DNA of 64,000 nucleotides, taken from positions 20,444-84,443 of the forward strand of contig ML977010.1 in NCBI GenBank assembly GCA_010015675.1. The letters run 5' to 3'. Source of the stretch: Byssothecium circinans. Lineage: Eukaryota; Ascomycota; Dothideomycetes; Pleosporales; Massarinaceae. The position numbers were made by a program, and so were the translations under genes. Positions 1 through 10,534 of this stretch are shown here, piece after piece (within the stretch, counting starts at the first letter, position 1; every line of letters begins with the position of its first letter). The notes below the pieces were generated by a model. It worked only from the letters and a program-made list of their open reading frames with translations, ran no database searches and was not told where the DNA came from.

Positions 1-2406
1 AGTGCCCCGATACGCTTGCCCATGCTCTCCGAGAGTGATGAGACCAGCTCTCCCCCAGTTAGCAAGGCACAGAGATCCCTGTAGTAGCTCCTCCCCGAGT
101 CGTGCGCGACGTGGTGTAAGAATAACTCCAGCGTTAGAAAATATCCTCTCTGGTTCAGAGCTCATGGCGGGGATTGATAGTAAATTAATTGCCATACGGT
201 GTAGTTTCGGATACTTGGCTTTTATCTCAGCTCGTCGCCAATATTGCGCGGGGATCAGTTCTGGTTCAATATGTGGAGACTCTTTAAGATATACGAGAAA
301 CTCGTTTTCTGAGTGCTGCGGAGCACTCAGCTGGTACGTCGCGCGCAATTATTCTTTAAGAGAAGTGATTTTTCTCTTCTTACGCCTGTTACCAGTGATC
401 TCTCCGAGTACGTTATACGGTTGTGAGTCTTGAGAGCTTTGTGAGAGTTGCTCCTCTGGCAGCTGGTTATACTCGCTCTCAAACAGGTTGGTCGCCCTCT
501 TGATGCCGTCCTGCGCCCACTCATTTCCCCACTCTCTGAACAGCCAGGGTGATTTGAGACGCGGATCCAGCAGAATTAATGCTGCGTAAACAGGCGTACG
601 ATCCGTGAGCTCATAGTAGTACTTTGCTTTCTGCCAGGCTTGTTCAATTGCTACCCAGAACGCGCGGCGATCCACATCAACACTCTCACAGTATTCGACT
701 TTAAGTTTCTCTAGTCGCTCCATCAAGAACTTGATAATAAGGACTACCTCAGAAATCCCATCGCTTAATAGCTCAGAGGGGCGCCCTTCGAGTTGTTTAG
801 TGGCCTCCTTGAAAGGTTCAAGTAGGTCGGCAAGCTCCCTGAGGATGGCCCAATCGTCAGATCCTATACGATTTTGAAGTATTACCCGGGTAAGTGAGTT
901 AGCTGGCAACTCTCTAAGGGGTTTCTCAGTGCGCTCTCTGACTAGGCGCTCGTATCGCATATACTCCATATCAAGAAAGTGGTCAATAGAGTTGCGCAGG
1001 CGTAGGGCCCTTACAATCATATCACGGGTAGAGTTCCATTGAGTAGAATTATCGTGTCGCAGTGCCAATATCAGTGCAGGAGCTGTCGTATTCGGGTGCT
1101 CTGAGTGCCACATATCGATTTGGGCCTTGTTGAATCTCTGTGTTCTGCCGGGAGAGCTGTGGATCCATTTGATAATATTGAATATGTGACCAATTGGCCC
1201 CTTCTCCCTCCACAACCTGACCTCCTCTTCAAGAGTTGCTGTACGAGCAAGCTAAGCGTCAAACATCTCATAGTCTTCGCCGAATAGAGCTTGTCGAGCA
1301 ATAAGATTGATAATATGACCAGCACAGCGTAGTCTTCTCCACGGAGAGTTGAGCCCTAGCTCACGGCAGAGCTCATCAACAGCGACGTCGTTTGACGAGG
1401 CATTGTCGAGTACAAAGTAGCCAACGCGGTCACGGATATTGTAGTCGTCAATTACTTTGAGAGTATTTGTGCAGAGGTTTATACCACTATAAGTATCTGG
1501 CATCTCCGTCAAAGCAAGTAGTGTTGTTTGGCAGGCGCCACGGTGATCCACCTAGTGAGCGGTTACACTATTCATAGCTTTGCGACGACGAGAAGTCCAT
1601 ATATTAAACGAGAGATGTACTTTACCGTAGGCTTCCGCGAGTATAAGTTTGATCTCCTGTTTGTGGTGATAGTACTCCTGTAGGACCCACCGTCGGAAGG
1701 TGCGGTTACTAGGAATCAACTCCCTCTGGGCAAAGTGTTGCAGGCGAGCAAATATTTGCTTGAAGTGAGGACTATCAACTACCCGATACGGAATGTTCTC
1801 GTGAATAAGCCAGCAGAGGATGTCTCACTCGAGGGTCTCAGGACTTAGTATGTCTAGAATAGTGTTTGCCACCTCTTATTTATCCTTGTTAGTCATATCC
1901 ACTACTTTCTCTAACGACTTAGTTGGTACTCCCAGATTGTTTTCAGCAACAAAGGTCTTCTAATGAGCTGATCGAAAGTGGCCCAGGACGCCAGCACCTC
2001 CGCGGGTAATAAGAAACTTGTAATTACTACTAGGAACTTCTAGGTAACACGTCTTACATAAGAAGTACTCCTCATCAATAAGTTCGCCGTCTTTTGTACT
2101 GGTAGTACGTTGTATAGGGACTCCGTACTTCCACCACCATGCTCGCGTTTTCTTACTGTATAAGAGCTTACGGCAACTAACGAGCTCAGGGTGTTCCCAT
2201 ACTACCCAGTCGTAGTCGAACGCGCCTTGAAAAACGCCTCTTGTGCCACCAAGAAGCACCTCTACACTCTCACTGTTTGTCTCTTGGAGTGATGTGGGCA
2301 CAGGGATATCCGCAGTGTTGAGTTTAGTGAGCGAGCCAGCGCTCTCGTCCTCGAAAATCACCACTTGAGTACTCTCAGGAGTATTGAGAGAGTTGACGGA
2401 AGCCAT
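1..2406 (-). pseudogene. hAT-family transposase, RIP-type decay, runs off the left edge
   Basis: One reading frame on the minus strand can be followed from an ATG at 2404-2406 to position 1 with no indel. It is broken by six stop codons: TAG 1960-1962, TAA 1876-1878, TGA 1825-1827, TAG 1552-1554, TAG 1252-1254 and TAA 349-351. The N-terminal part has a BED-like zinc finger (WWWKYG, then CKTC and HFRSAH). The centre has the usual hAT RNase-H-like text with conserved LLDPRLK. The C-terminal part (about 60-210) has the hAT dimerisation signature SIPAMSSEPERIFS followed by RRARLGEELL. Every stop can be explained by C-to-T change of CAA, CAG, CGA or of TGG on the other strand, as RIP would produce. 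The protein would be about 800 residues. Its last codons and the left inverted repeat lie outside the window, so ends and target duplication cannot be set. Clearly dead as a coding copy. Confidence 0.9.
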
Positions 2407-2615
2407 AGTAATTAAATCAGGTGATAAAAGTATATTGTAGTTAACAAAAACGTATTGCGCGGGATAATATGGGTGTATAGAGAGGTGGCGACGGGAGAGT
2501 TGACGTCTCTCGTGTATCAAAAAGCTGAAACACCGACGGCATCATATTGAGCACGTGATAAGTAAATCACCAATCAAATACCACTATTTCGAATCAATAC
2601 TCCTTAAAACACTAC

Positions 2616-2644
2616 GGAGGGATTCCGGAAGGAGGGATTCCGGA
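2616..2644. repeat. Two direct copies of a 14-bp GGAGGGATTCCGGA motif
   Basis: GGAGGGATTCCGGA occurs at 2616-2629 and again at 2631-2644. Each copy contains a TCCGGA palindrome. The pair lies between the hAT remnant and the GMC oxidoreductase fragment and may mark a rearrangement junction. No function is evident. Confidence 0.6.
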
Positions 2645-2712
2645 GGTCGCGAAAGGAACTCCCTCTTTGCCTATCACTGCTCCAAACTGCTACTGACAGG
2701 GAGGCCATAGCC

Positions 2713-3144
2713 ATGGCAATCGATACATTCCTCGATATGGCCCGCCTACCGAACTCGACCATCAAGTACAATGGCGCTGAAAACATTACAGGCGCTGACA
2801 TTGTCGCTGCCGCTCCGCGTAGAGGCGGTTCGCACATGATCGGTACTACTATTATGGGCCTTGACAGGAAGACCGCTGTCGTGGACACGGATTGCAAGGT
2901 CTATGGTACCGACAACTTGTTCATCGTGGATGCTGGTGTGCACGCAGATCTCCCTACGGGTAACACGCAGGCTATTGTTGGTGTGGTAGCCGAACACGCG
3001 GTGCAAAAGATCATCGCGTTGAGCGGTGGAAACGGCACTGGCTATAGGCGCTCAACACCCTCCCGTGTGCGCGAATCCGTGGCGTCGCCTGTTAGAAGGG
3101 AACCCCAGGAACCCTCTGGTTTTGCTTCCGATTCTGGTCCATGA
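2713..3144 (+). pseudogene. C-terminal fragment of a cellobiose-dehydrogenase-like GMC oxidoreductase
   Basis: Only the last ~110 residues of a GMC flavoenzyme of cellobiose-dehydrogenase type are present. The conserved end of the family is clear: GGSHMIGTTIMG holds the catalytic His position, and KVYGTDNLFIVDAG followed by HADLPTGNTQAIVGV holds the second catalytic Asn position and the FAD contact. The homology may start a little upstream (DREAIA, from 2695), but the remaining ~450 residues of dehydrogenase and any cytochrome domain are absent. A linker-like SGGNGTG follows, then unrelated sequence and a stop, with no CBM1 domain visible. The fragment lies directly beside the hAT remnant, so a transposon-linked deletion probably removed the 5' part. 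It cannot make an active enzyme. Confidence 0.8.
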
Positions 3145-4550
3145 TCTGCGGCGTAGACATCTGCCAGCCATGTCTCGTCTGCTCCTGCATTTTCGGCTCC
3201 TTCTGCAGCGTGAAAAAATTCCTGGGGGGTAGAGTGTTGAGGTTGGGAGTCGGGTGGTCGGTTTCTTCTCTTGTTTATATATGTATCATTGGTTTGTGAA
3301 AGGGGAGGGATTGGATTAGATTGGGTCTTTCTCTGTTATATATTTTGCGTGTTTTCTTATGGCATATTTTGACGACCGTATATGTGGCAAGGTTTCTTTC
3401 TTCCGTTTTTTTTATGTAACGTAGCGCGCCAGTTTTCCTTAGCAACACTAACTTACTTAACTAAACCTCTCTCTAAAGACTAGCATCAATCTCTTAGAGT
3501 CACCGTAAACTTCAATTAAATCAACTATCCAACTTTGCTCCCACTACTAGACAACATACAGAACCACAGAGAATCCGCGCCAACGGTTTCCAAAGCTATC
3601 AACGCCGTTGACCTAGTTAACTACAACATATGCGGCAAATGTGGCAAGAACTTCACCAGCTCCTCTAATCTTTGCACCTGTAACAGCTCCTAGTGAGGGT
3701 ATATTGCCCAAGTAAGTTGTACTTCGTCCATTCACTGTCAGTGTGGAGTGAGCTAGAATCTAAGAAGTGGAATCAGGGTTCGGTGGCGACCACTGGCGGA
3801 CTATTGTCGCGGTGGGCGCTCTTGAGCGGCGTGGTGTTGATCAGGATGCCTAGAGCAGGGTGGCCTACCTACTGCGAAGTAATTGACGGTGGTTCGGACG
3901 GAGTGGCCGGGTTTTGGGCGAACATCTACCTACACTCTGGAAGATTTGGGTGAGCCTCGGCAATTGACTCTTTGGTAAGTGAGAATTTTGTGGGATGTTG
4001 CTTTCAGTTTATGGATCAACCGATCGATACATTTTTTTAGGATGAATAGATCACACTTAGCAGCTGATGTTGATTGAGTCCCTATTTGAAGTACTACCTA
4101 CATTCGACACGCAGGGCGCCAGAGTTGCTCCGAGAAGACTGGTCAGGCCCACCACGTACGTCTGAATTTGTTGTTTGGCATGGACTTCGTTAGGTGCAAC
4201 AGGGGCTACTCAGCTAACTGTGAGATGCCGCCCATGAACATGTCTACGGAAACTAACATGTCGTTGCGAGGCTGTTGGTGGGCTGCGTCTTCAGGTGGAT
4301 TTGGCCTGGCGGCTTCACCCAACCTTGCATCTTCACAAGGAGAGCGCAATGTAGCAGCGAGCCTTCTCCATAGGGACCGTTACCAGTACAACAAAAAGCC
4401 ACTAGAGAGTCGCTGAAACCAAAGGAAAACCTGACCGACTCGCTTCGTCCTTCACGTACTTGAGCTATGTTCGTGGTCGCTCCTGAGTTATATTGCTAGG
4501 TGCCCAGGTCAGAATAGTATCAAATGTGCTAAACGCTTCACAGGATAACA
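3145..4550. other. Intergenic stretch without a recognisable gene
   Basis: About 1.4 kb between the GMC fragment and the kinase. Open frames of 82-86 codons exist but resemble no family. A short stop-bounded frame ending near 3693 contains CGKCGKNF and several further cysteines, but has no start codon and no neighbouring exon that I can find. Confidence 0.6.
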
Positions 4551-5765
4551 CTAACCTTGCTTAAGCTTTGCTTGTCTTCCACCTATGATCTCCGCAACGA
4601 CATCATCCTCCAGTTTCTGACCATCATCCCGCGAGAACTCGGGGAGTAATCCCTCTTTTGGTTCGCATTTCCAGCCAACATATGGATCCTTGTCCCGGGA
4701 TAATCGCAGCACCTGCCTGAATCTCTTCCGAATGTGGGCTGGGATGTTCATGCCCTCCAATAGCCTTCGCTGCTGAGACTCAAAGATAAGCTCCATGGCT
4801 CGTAAGAGGGCAATTTGCGACGGAGAGGGCGGAGCGATGTCCTTCATTCCTTCTTTGAGTAGCAAGTAGAAAGAAAAATGTTGATTTCCACCACCTAAAT
4901 ACGTATCCTGTAGGCTCAGCTGATATGATGGAGGGTAGAAACCAGCAACTTCCCAGTCGATGATGGCGGCGAGCTTGTATCTTGTTTTTCCGCTAGGACT
5001 TCCACTGGGCTGGAGGATTAGATTACGAGGCGTAAGATCGTTATGGCAGAATACTGCTTCTTTTGGCCACTGCTCCATGTCCGCATCGCTGACAGTGATT
5101 GAACCAACATCCTCGAAACTGGACTTAATTATAAGTCCCTTCGGATCCGCGATGGGTTCAATGGTGCAGAAAGGCGTCCGTAGCTTTGTTCTCTGTTCGA
5201 TGGAAGCCAATAAAGAGGGTGCATCGTTCAGAAATCCCGTCAGGGGCCCGCCCACGGCTGCCTTCTTGAGGACCTCTTCGCTTCCTTCACCAAGTACGCG
5301 ACGTAGAATCGTTTGGACTTTGGCGTCAGAAAGCCGCAAAGAATGCAGTTTCGACAGTGCCTCGACAACAGCGGTCGTGACAGATCTCCGATCCTCGCCA
5401 TCCATTTGATCCCAAACTTCCTCCAAGGTGATTCCTTCGACAAACTCTATTACACAAAATTGGAATTCTCTCCCTTGATCGTTGGCTGCGGTGCCGACTT
5501 GGAGGGTCTCTGGGACAAGATCGGGAATGCAGATGGCAGCGATTTCCTGCATGGCAGCGACCATGGTAAAATGGGCAGATTTGCCATTCACGGCCTCTAA
5601 CCGAACAACGCATGAATGCCGACCATTTTTTAGGGCATTTGAGAACTCTGCCGTGAATATGCACTTGTCCCAGTTCTGGAGAATGATTGATACTAAGGAG
5701 GGCTGCTCGTTGGCGAAGATTTGCTTGAGTAGCTTCTCGTCCGGAGCAACGTTGCGATCGGCCAT
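4551..5765 (-). CDS. Aminoglycoside-phosphotransferase-family (APH) kinase
   Basis: Single-exon gene for 404 residues, start ATG at 5763-5765. The C-terminal lobe carries the phosphotransferase signature: catalytic loop HNDLTPRN (H241, D243, N248) and the metal-binding IDWEVAGF (D270). The N-terminal lobe has CVVRLEAVNG and a hinge-like CVIEFVEGITLEE. In fungi this very large family (PF01636 type) phosphorylates small molecules or is of unknown substrate; nothing here indicates antibiotic resistance. It has no signal peptide or membrane segment, so it is probably cytosolic. It is divergent from the membrane-protein gene at 6482 across about 0.7 kb. Family assignment is firm; substrate unknown. 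Confidence 0.88.
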   Translation of the reverse strand: MADRNVAPDEKLLKQIFANEQPSLVSIILQNWDKCIFTAEFSNALKNGRHSCVVRLEAVNGKSAHFTMVAAMQEIAAICIPDLVPETLQVGTAANDQGREFQFCVIEFVEGITLEEVWDQMDGEDRRSVTTAVVEALSKLHSLRLSDAKVQTILRRVLGEGSEEVLKKAAVGGPLTGFLNDAPSLLASIEQRTKLRTPFCTIEPIADPKGLIIKSSFEDVGSITVSDADMEQWPKEAVFCHNDLTPRNLILQPSGSPSGKTRYKLAAIIDWEVAGFYPPSYQLSLQDTYLGGGNQHFSFYLLLKEGMKDIAPPSPSQIALLRAMELIFESQQRRLLEGMNIPAHIRKRFRQVLRLSRDKDPYVGWKCEPKEGLLPEFSRDDGQKLEDDVVAEIIGGRQAKLKQG

Positions 5766-6481
5766 TGTATGGGCGAGGTTGGCGAGTCCAATAGTCCCGA
5801 CAGAGACAAGGTTTGGATGAAGTATGAATAAGCCAGGCTGCTCAAAGAATAAGGAAGTCGGGGGCGTGCTCTAATAACTGGCTGTGTTCGTGCCTTCGCA
5901 CCGATGTCCTTTGCCTGTAGTAGATAACGCTGAACGTGTAGGCACCGTGATACCTAAAATTTACTACCGCGTTTACGCCTCCCGCGTCAGAGTGGCGCAG
6001 GGCAGGGCTTGGTGCTATGGCGAGGAAAGTCGGTTTCGCGACAACCGTCGAGTTCTTCTTGCTGTTAAACAGGTACTTCTGATCCAAGCAGCCTCTCCGG
6101 TATGGCTGACGAGGTAATGTAACACGTGCCGAGTTATCTGAAGTCGCCGCTGACTTCTGAGTCGCCCAACGGCATATACTACCCCTATGAATTGCCTTGT
6201 TGCTCTATCCGCTTCGCACATTTGCATCTTGCAGAGACGTTGCGTTGCTAGGGTCCTCTCACAAGGCACGCACACACCTTAAGCCTTCAACACTATATAT
6301 ATAGCTTTGCTGAATGGCTGCCTTGCGATCGTGTCGCGGAAATTGCGAACGCGATAATTCTCTTGGCACCCTACATTCCCTTCGGCACCGACTTGGCTTA
6401 GCAGACCCACTTGATCCTTTTCCCTCCTAGTTCATAAAGTTTGTAATCATCAATCAACTGTAATATTAGTGCAAGTCAGCC
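5766..6481. promoter_or_regulatory. Divergent intergenic region
   Basis: Roughly 0.7 kb between the start of the APH-family kinase and the start of the membrane-protein gene. It must hold both 5' regions. An AT-run TATATATATAG lies at about 6294-6304, close to 180 bp upstream of the + strand start. No other clear motif is seen. Confidence 0.4.
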
Positions 6482-7615
6482 ATGAGTTGCAAGAACGACT
6501 GCGCATCTCTCCCTTCATCGATCAAGGCGAAGCCCGACATTGCCGGCATCGGAGTATGCGTCCATTGGCAAATACTTCGGCAACGCTAATGAAACAAAGA
6601 TCCTTCTCTCTTTCGCACTCGCCGCCGCATTGACAGTCTTCATTGCGTCGTTCTGGTGGTATATCGACTTGATTGAAAGCGCAGAGAAGAACAGATTTTC
6701 GCTTGGCTTCTTCAACGGATCGTTTCGAGATTCATTGCGAGCACAAGCTACCGGATGGCTTAGCAAAGATAAGAGGAGAAGATGGGCGAGGAACACACAG
6801 CAACTGATCCTTGCACTGTCCGATCAACAGTTGGCAACTGTAAAGACTTCACCCACGGATCCATGGCAATAGCATTTGCTCATTTCTTATAGGGTGTAGC
6901 GTTGTTGGTCGCTACGCAAATGAGAATTTGCAAACTCACCTCCTATCATTACCGAACTGCCGTCCTACTCACCTTCGTACCGATTTCAGTACACTGTCTG
7001 GCGATACGGACACTAGCTCCCACCGTTGCTATACCAAGATCCTTTGCAATGCTTGTCCACGCAGGGCTTCTAATTTTCGGGTACGTAAGAGTCTATTCTG
7101 GCGGAGTGGGTTCGGTCAATGGTTCCCAGCGAGCAGATGTCAGATGGCCGATATCCTGCACTCTCCCCGTTGACCTACAAGCATTGAAACTCTCCAAAAC
7201 GAACTGGCCGGAGTTGGGTGTAGGAGACTCTGACAGGAAGGTGTCAACTATGTTCTTATCCATTCTCATTATCATGATAGTTGGCAATCTGACGTATACA
7301 TGGCGGCGGCTTCGTAAGTCGGACGAACAGTCTGACTCTGTAATGGGTAAAGCTGAGGATGTGTTTACTTCTTTCTTTCTCAACTTTGCTGTGGCTATTG
7401 CTTCTATTATCTTTTCGATTGCTTCGGTTTTGAAGCTTCGCGCTCAGGTCAGGCCTTATTTAGAGAGTAATGAAGACGACTGGAGCTTCGGACAGATCAT
7501 GGCGATTTTGTTGTTGGTCGTCCTCTTGTTCCTCGTTTTGGAGTCGATTTCTGATACCTCGAAGGCATCATCTGGTAATGGAAGACCTGAGACGCTGTCC
7601 CAAAGTGTAGAGTAG
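6482..7615 (+). CDS. Pezizomycotina-specific multi-pass membrane protein
   Basis: Three exons: 6482-6553, 6600-6839 and 6893-7615, giving 344 residues. The first intron is only 46 bp (GTATGC donor, GCTAAT branch, unusual AAAG acceptor). Splicing it joins DIAGIG directly to the hydrophobic ILLSFALAAALTVFIASF, the usual order in this abundant fungal family. The second intron (53 bp, GTAAAG to TATAG) joins LSDQQLAT to GVALLVATQMR. Around six membrane segments are visible, including AVLLTFVPISV, FAMLVHAGLLIFGYV, FLSILIIMIVGNL, FAVAIASIIFSIASV and MAILLLVVLLFLVL. The C-terminal tail is short and polar. The family is common in filamentous ascomycetes, and its biochemical role is not known to me. 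Confidence 0.75.
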
Positions 7616-8677
7616 TATTCCCCTATAGTTAGAGATCTATCAAATGTGAGACTAGTTGTCATCGGAAGGAGGCTGTTTCGGCCCACCACACCAACGCCCC
7701 AGAGCCATTTTAGTGTTTTCTGCACACGATATGAATTAGCATTCTTAGGAACTTAGTGTTGCTTGCGATGTCTTTCAGACGAAGATTTGGATGTTCCAAA
7801 CGGTTTGATTGGAAATTTCAGAACCTCCGCTCAGAACAAACCCCAGAACGCTACCATGGTACTCGTGGCAGATCTGCAGTACTGCAGCGAGGGCCACTAG
7901 TCTGATGGGTTTGAAATTTTATTATTACAGCTGTCAAATAATTACAGACTCCCCCTCCGTAATTCTGTTCACCTCAAACAAACGACCTGTTCTGTGGCCA
8001 ACTAACACCCAGATCAGGCGCCGGGACTCTTGCGCCCACAACACAGGTCCACGTTACAACCACAAACGCTCCCCGTTGATATTCGAAAATCCAGTCACTC
8101 CCAAAGCCGCAAATCGCCCTTCAAAAGCTTCACATCAAACACCACCAAGCTCATCAAGAGTATTTGCGCATCACTATTCACACATGCACACTGCACGACA
8201 TCACAGAAAACCCAAATTCAGCATAAAAAATAATCCAATTAGCACAAGACAACAGCTACTACAATACAAAAAGCGCCCCCGATCCCAACCGGCCCGTCAG
8301 ACCCTCGCCTGGCTACTCTTGACCCGGGGAGGCCCTTTCAGGCCTACAACCCAGGGTCTCAAGCCGCGATGAGGGGACAGGCCAGGTCAGGATCAGGAGA
8401 GTCTCTGTCCTGAGTAACCACCTATCCAGAAAAATAAAAAATACTCCTGCTCCATCCTATCCAAACAACGAAAAAAGAGAAAAGAAGAAAAAGAAAAACG
8501 CCAAAAAGTTGACAGACCAAGGACATCAGTCATCAGCCGTGAATCGCTAAACCACCCATCCAGTACCCGAACGCCAAAAAGTTGCCAGACCAAGGTCATC
8601 AGTCATCAGCCGTGAATCGCTAAACCATCCATCCAGTACCCGAACGCCAAAAAAGCAGACCCATGAAGTAATAACGC
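7616..8677. other. Intergenic stretch, 3' sides of two convergent genes
   Basis: About 1 kb between the ends of the membrane-protein gene and BIR1. It is C/A-rich on the + strand. Open frames present (up to 187 codons, 7809-8372) are low-complexity and resemble nothing. A 73-bp tandem duplication lies at its right end and is listed separately. Confidence 0.5.
8499..8655. repeat. 73-bp tandem duplication
   Basis: Unit 1 is 8499-8571, unit 2 is 8572-8644, and a truncated third copy starts at 8645. Units begin CGCCAAAAAGTTG and differ at only a few bases (for example GACAGACC versus GCCAGACC, and CCACCC versus CCATCC). The array lies about 20 bp downstream of the BIR1 stop codon, so it is probably inside its 3' UTR. 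A recent slippage or unequal exchange event is the simplest origin. Confidence 0.85.
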
Positions 8678-10534
8678 TTAGTGAGCGTCGAGAGCAGCCA
8701 GAGCGCGACGGCCCTGGGCCTCAAAGGCCATTATCTGGCGCTCACACTCAGCGCGCAGCTGCTGCTCACCGCGCTTGGCGTTGTAGAGCACCCACTCTTC
8801 GATAGTCATCTGTTTCTCAGCAGTGGTCAGACGAGACTTGATAGACTCTACAAGGGCCGACGGTGACCCAGTGGTATCAATGTTCTCCTTGTCAAGGGCA
8901 GGATCAACGATGATGTTGGAGACGACGTCGAATACCTCAGCCTTCTCGAAGATCTCATCGACATTGATCGGCTCCCAGTCCATCGCAGCATCTTGTGGTG
9001 TAGTGGGCGTCTGCGGACAATGACTGACGGCACCCTTTGGCGTCTGGCGCGGCGTCGAGGCAATGATATCGCTTCTAGAGAGATCACTGATTCGACTCCG
9101 CTTTGGCGAGGGCGCAGCATCATCTAGCTCGAGAGCCTCACTCGTGCGCTTCTTTTGCGCTTTCTTGGGATCTTCCTTGGGTGTGGATGCAATGATGTCG
9201 CTTCTAGTGAGATCACTGATCTGGTTGAGATTTGGCGAAGCTACCGGTGGGGCAAGATAGGCCTGTCTGGGCGTGGATGCAATGAAGTCGCTTCTAGAGA
9301 GGTCACTGATCTGATGGTAATGTAGCTTTGGTGACGAAAGCGGTGCAGGCTCTTTCCTCTGTCTGGTAGTGCGAGTCGATACGATGGACGCATTAGAAGT
9401 GCGGGCTGCGGCTTTCTTGGTTCTGCGACCTTTCGCATTTGCTTTGCTGGCTGTCGAAGCAACAGAGTTTGCGACAGACTCAGCGAAGGATTCGGCAATG
9501 ATGCTCTCTTCCTGGGCCTTCTTGGCCTTGCGACCCCTAGTCGCACGCTTTGCTGGCGCATCTGCGACCGAGTCGGCGACTGACTCTGCAAAAGACTCGA
9601 CGACAATGCTATCTTCTTGAGCTTTCTTAGTCTTGCGACCTTTTGTCTGACGCTTCGCTGGTGCATCTGCGACTGAAGTTGTGACCGACTCGGCGAATGA
9701 TATGATTGACGCGTCTAGGGATGGCTGCGGTTGCAGAGCTTTGTTAAGCTCTTCTTTGGCAACGGCCTTCTTGGTGCGCGTGCTTTTTGCGGCGGTCCTG
9801 CTGGCGGTGGAGGACCTGCTAGAGGCTCGCTTGCCGCGCGTAGCCTTGGTTTTTTGTGTGGGGTGATATAGCTCTTTGAGCGAAAAGAAGAGGCAATCTG
9901 GGGAGCGCTTGCTGTGCTCGTCGGTAGGGTCGTCGCCAGCATCCCAGGCATCGAGGGAGAGAGAGCAATAAGGGCATGTAACGCCATCGGGGGTGTCATT
10001 ACTGGGGTCGTAATACCAACCGGCATTGACCATCTGCAGCGTGTTAGTACAAATTTCGAGCAGGCGCGGGTGGGCTGCACATACCTGTTCGATGCTTGGG
10101 AAGCCGGCTGCCTCATCCAGCGGCCACAGGTCCGCGAACGTCATGCGACGCGCCTCCACCATGTTCTCATTGAGCGGGTCATCTTCAACACGACCGGGGT
10201 CATTGTGCCGCAGTCGAATGCACACGTTGATCGCAAAGCCGCAGTTTGGTGAATGTGTGAGGTGCTCAAACGCGGGCGTGTCTGACTCTTCCCAGCCATC
10301 CAATTGTGTCTGGCATGAGAAGCACTGTACATTGTCGAAGCTCGCGGATGTCGGCCTGAACACGAATCCTGCATAGGCAAGATCGTCCGGTCGTGGATAT
10401 GTGTGGGGCCATCCTCCCTTCTGTGTTGCTTTGGGTGCCGGCTTCTTAGATCGTGAGGAGGTGCGTCGCGATTTCGATTTGGGTGGCGCGAACGTGTCGA
10501 GACGCGCCTGGTAGGACGCGTAGCTGGAATCCAT
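8678..10534 (-). CDS. bir1: Bir1/survivin-like BIR-domain protein of the chromosomal passenger complex
   Basis: Intron-free, 618 residues, start taken at ATG 10532-10534 because upstream in-frame codons look non-coding. Two BIR zinc domains: C71, C74, H91, C98 (H-x6-C) and C187, C190, H207, C214. In yeasts Bir1 targets Aurora kinase and INCENP to inner centromeres, and the caspase-inhibitor function of animal relatives is not implied. The middle is lysine-rich and disordered. It contains three 35-residue repeats starting FAESV at 280, 315 and 350, and three copies of ISDLSRSD-IASTP near 409, 439 and 482, each ending in a TP followed by K or R, as in CDK sites. The C-terminus (about 560-618) is a conserved-looking amphipathic helix region. 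It is divergent from TAM41. Confidence 0.9.
   Translation of the reverse strand: MDSSYASYQARLDTFAPPKSKSRRTSSRSKKPAPKATQKGGWPHTYPRPDDLAYAGFVFRPTSASFDNVQCFSCQTQLDGWEESDTPAFEHLTHSPNCGFAINVCIRLRHNDPGRVEDDPLNENMVEARRMTFADLWPLDEAAGFPSIEQVCAAHPRLLEICTNTLQMVNAGWYYDPSNDTPDGVTCPYCSLSLDAWDAGDDPTDEHSKRSPDCLFFSLKELYHPTQKTKATRGKRASSRSSTASRTAAKSTRTKKAVAKEELNKALQPQPSLDASIISFAESVTTSVADAPAKRQTKGRKTKKAQEDSIVVESFAESVADSVADAPAKRATRGRKAKKAQEESIIAESFAESVANSVASTASKANAKGRRTKKAAARTSNASIVSTRTTRQRKEPAPLSSPKLHYHQISDLSRSDFIASTPRQAYLAPPVASPNLNQISDLTRSDIIASTPKEDPKKAQKKRTSEALELDDAAPSPKRSRISDLSRSDIIASTPRQTPKGAVSHCPQTPTTPQDAAMDWEPINVDEIFEKAEVFDVVSNIIVDPALDKENIDTTGSPSALVESIKSRLTTAEKQMTIEEWVLYNAKRGEQQLRAECERQIMAFEAQGRRALAALDAH

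Noticed and set aside
3560..3693. Cysteine-rich frame with CGKCGKNF that resembles half of a zinc finger
   Set aside because: No start codon, no second half with histidines, and no exon signals around it.
6540..6872. Apparent frameshift in the N-terminal part of the multi-pass membrane protein
   Set aside because: A 46-bp intron (6554-6599) restores the frame and the family-typical DIAGIG to ILLSF junction, so the gene is read as intact.
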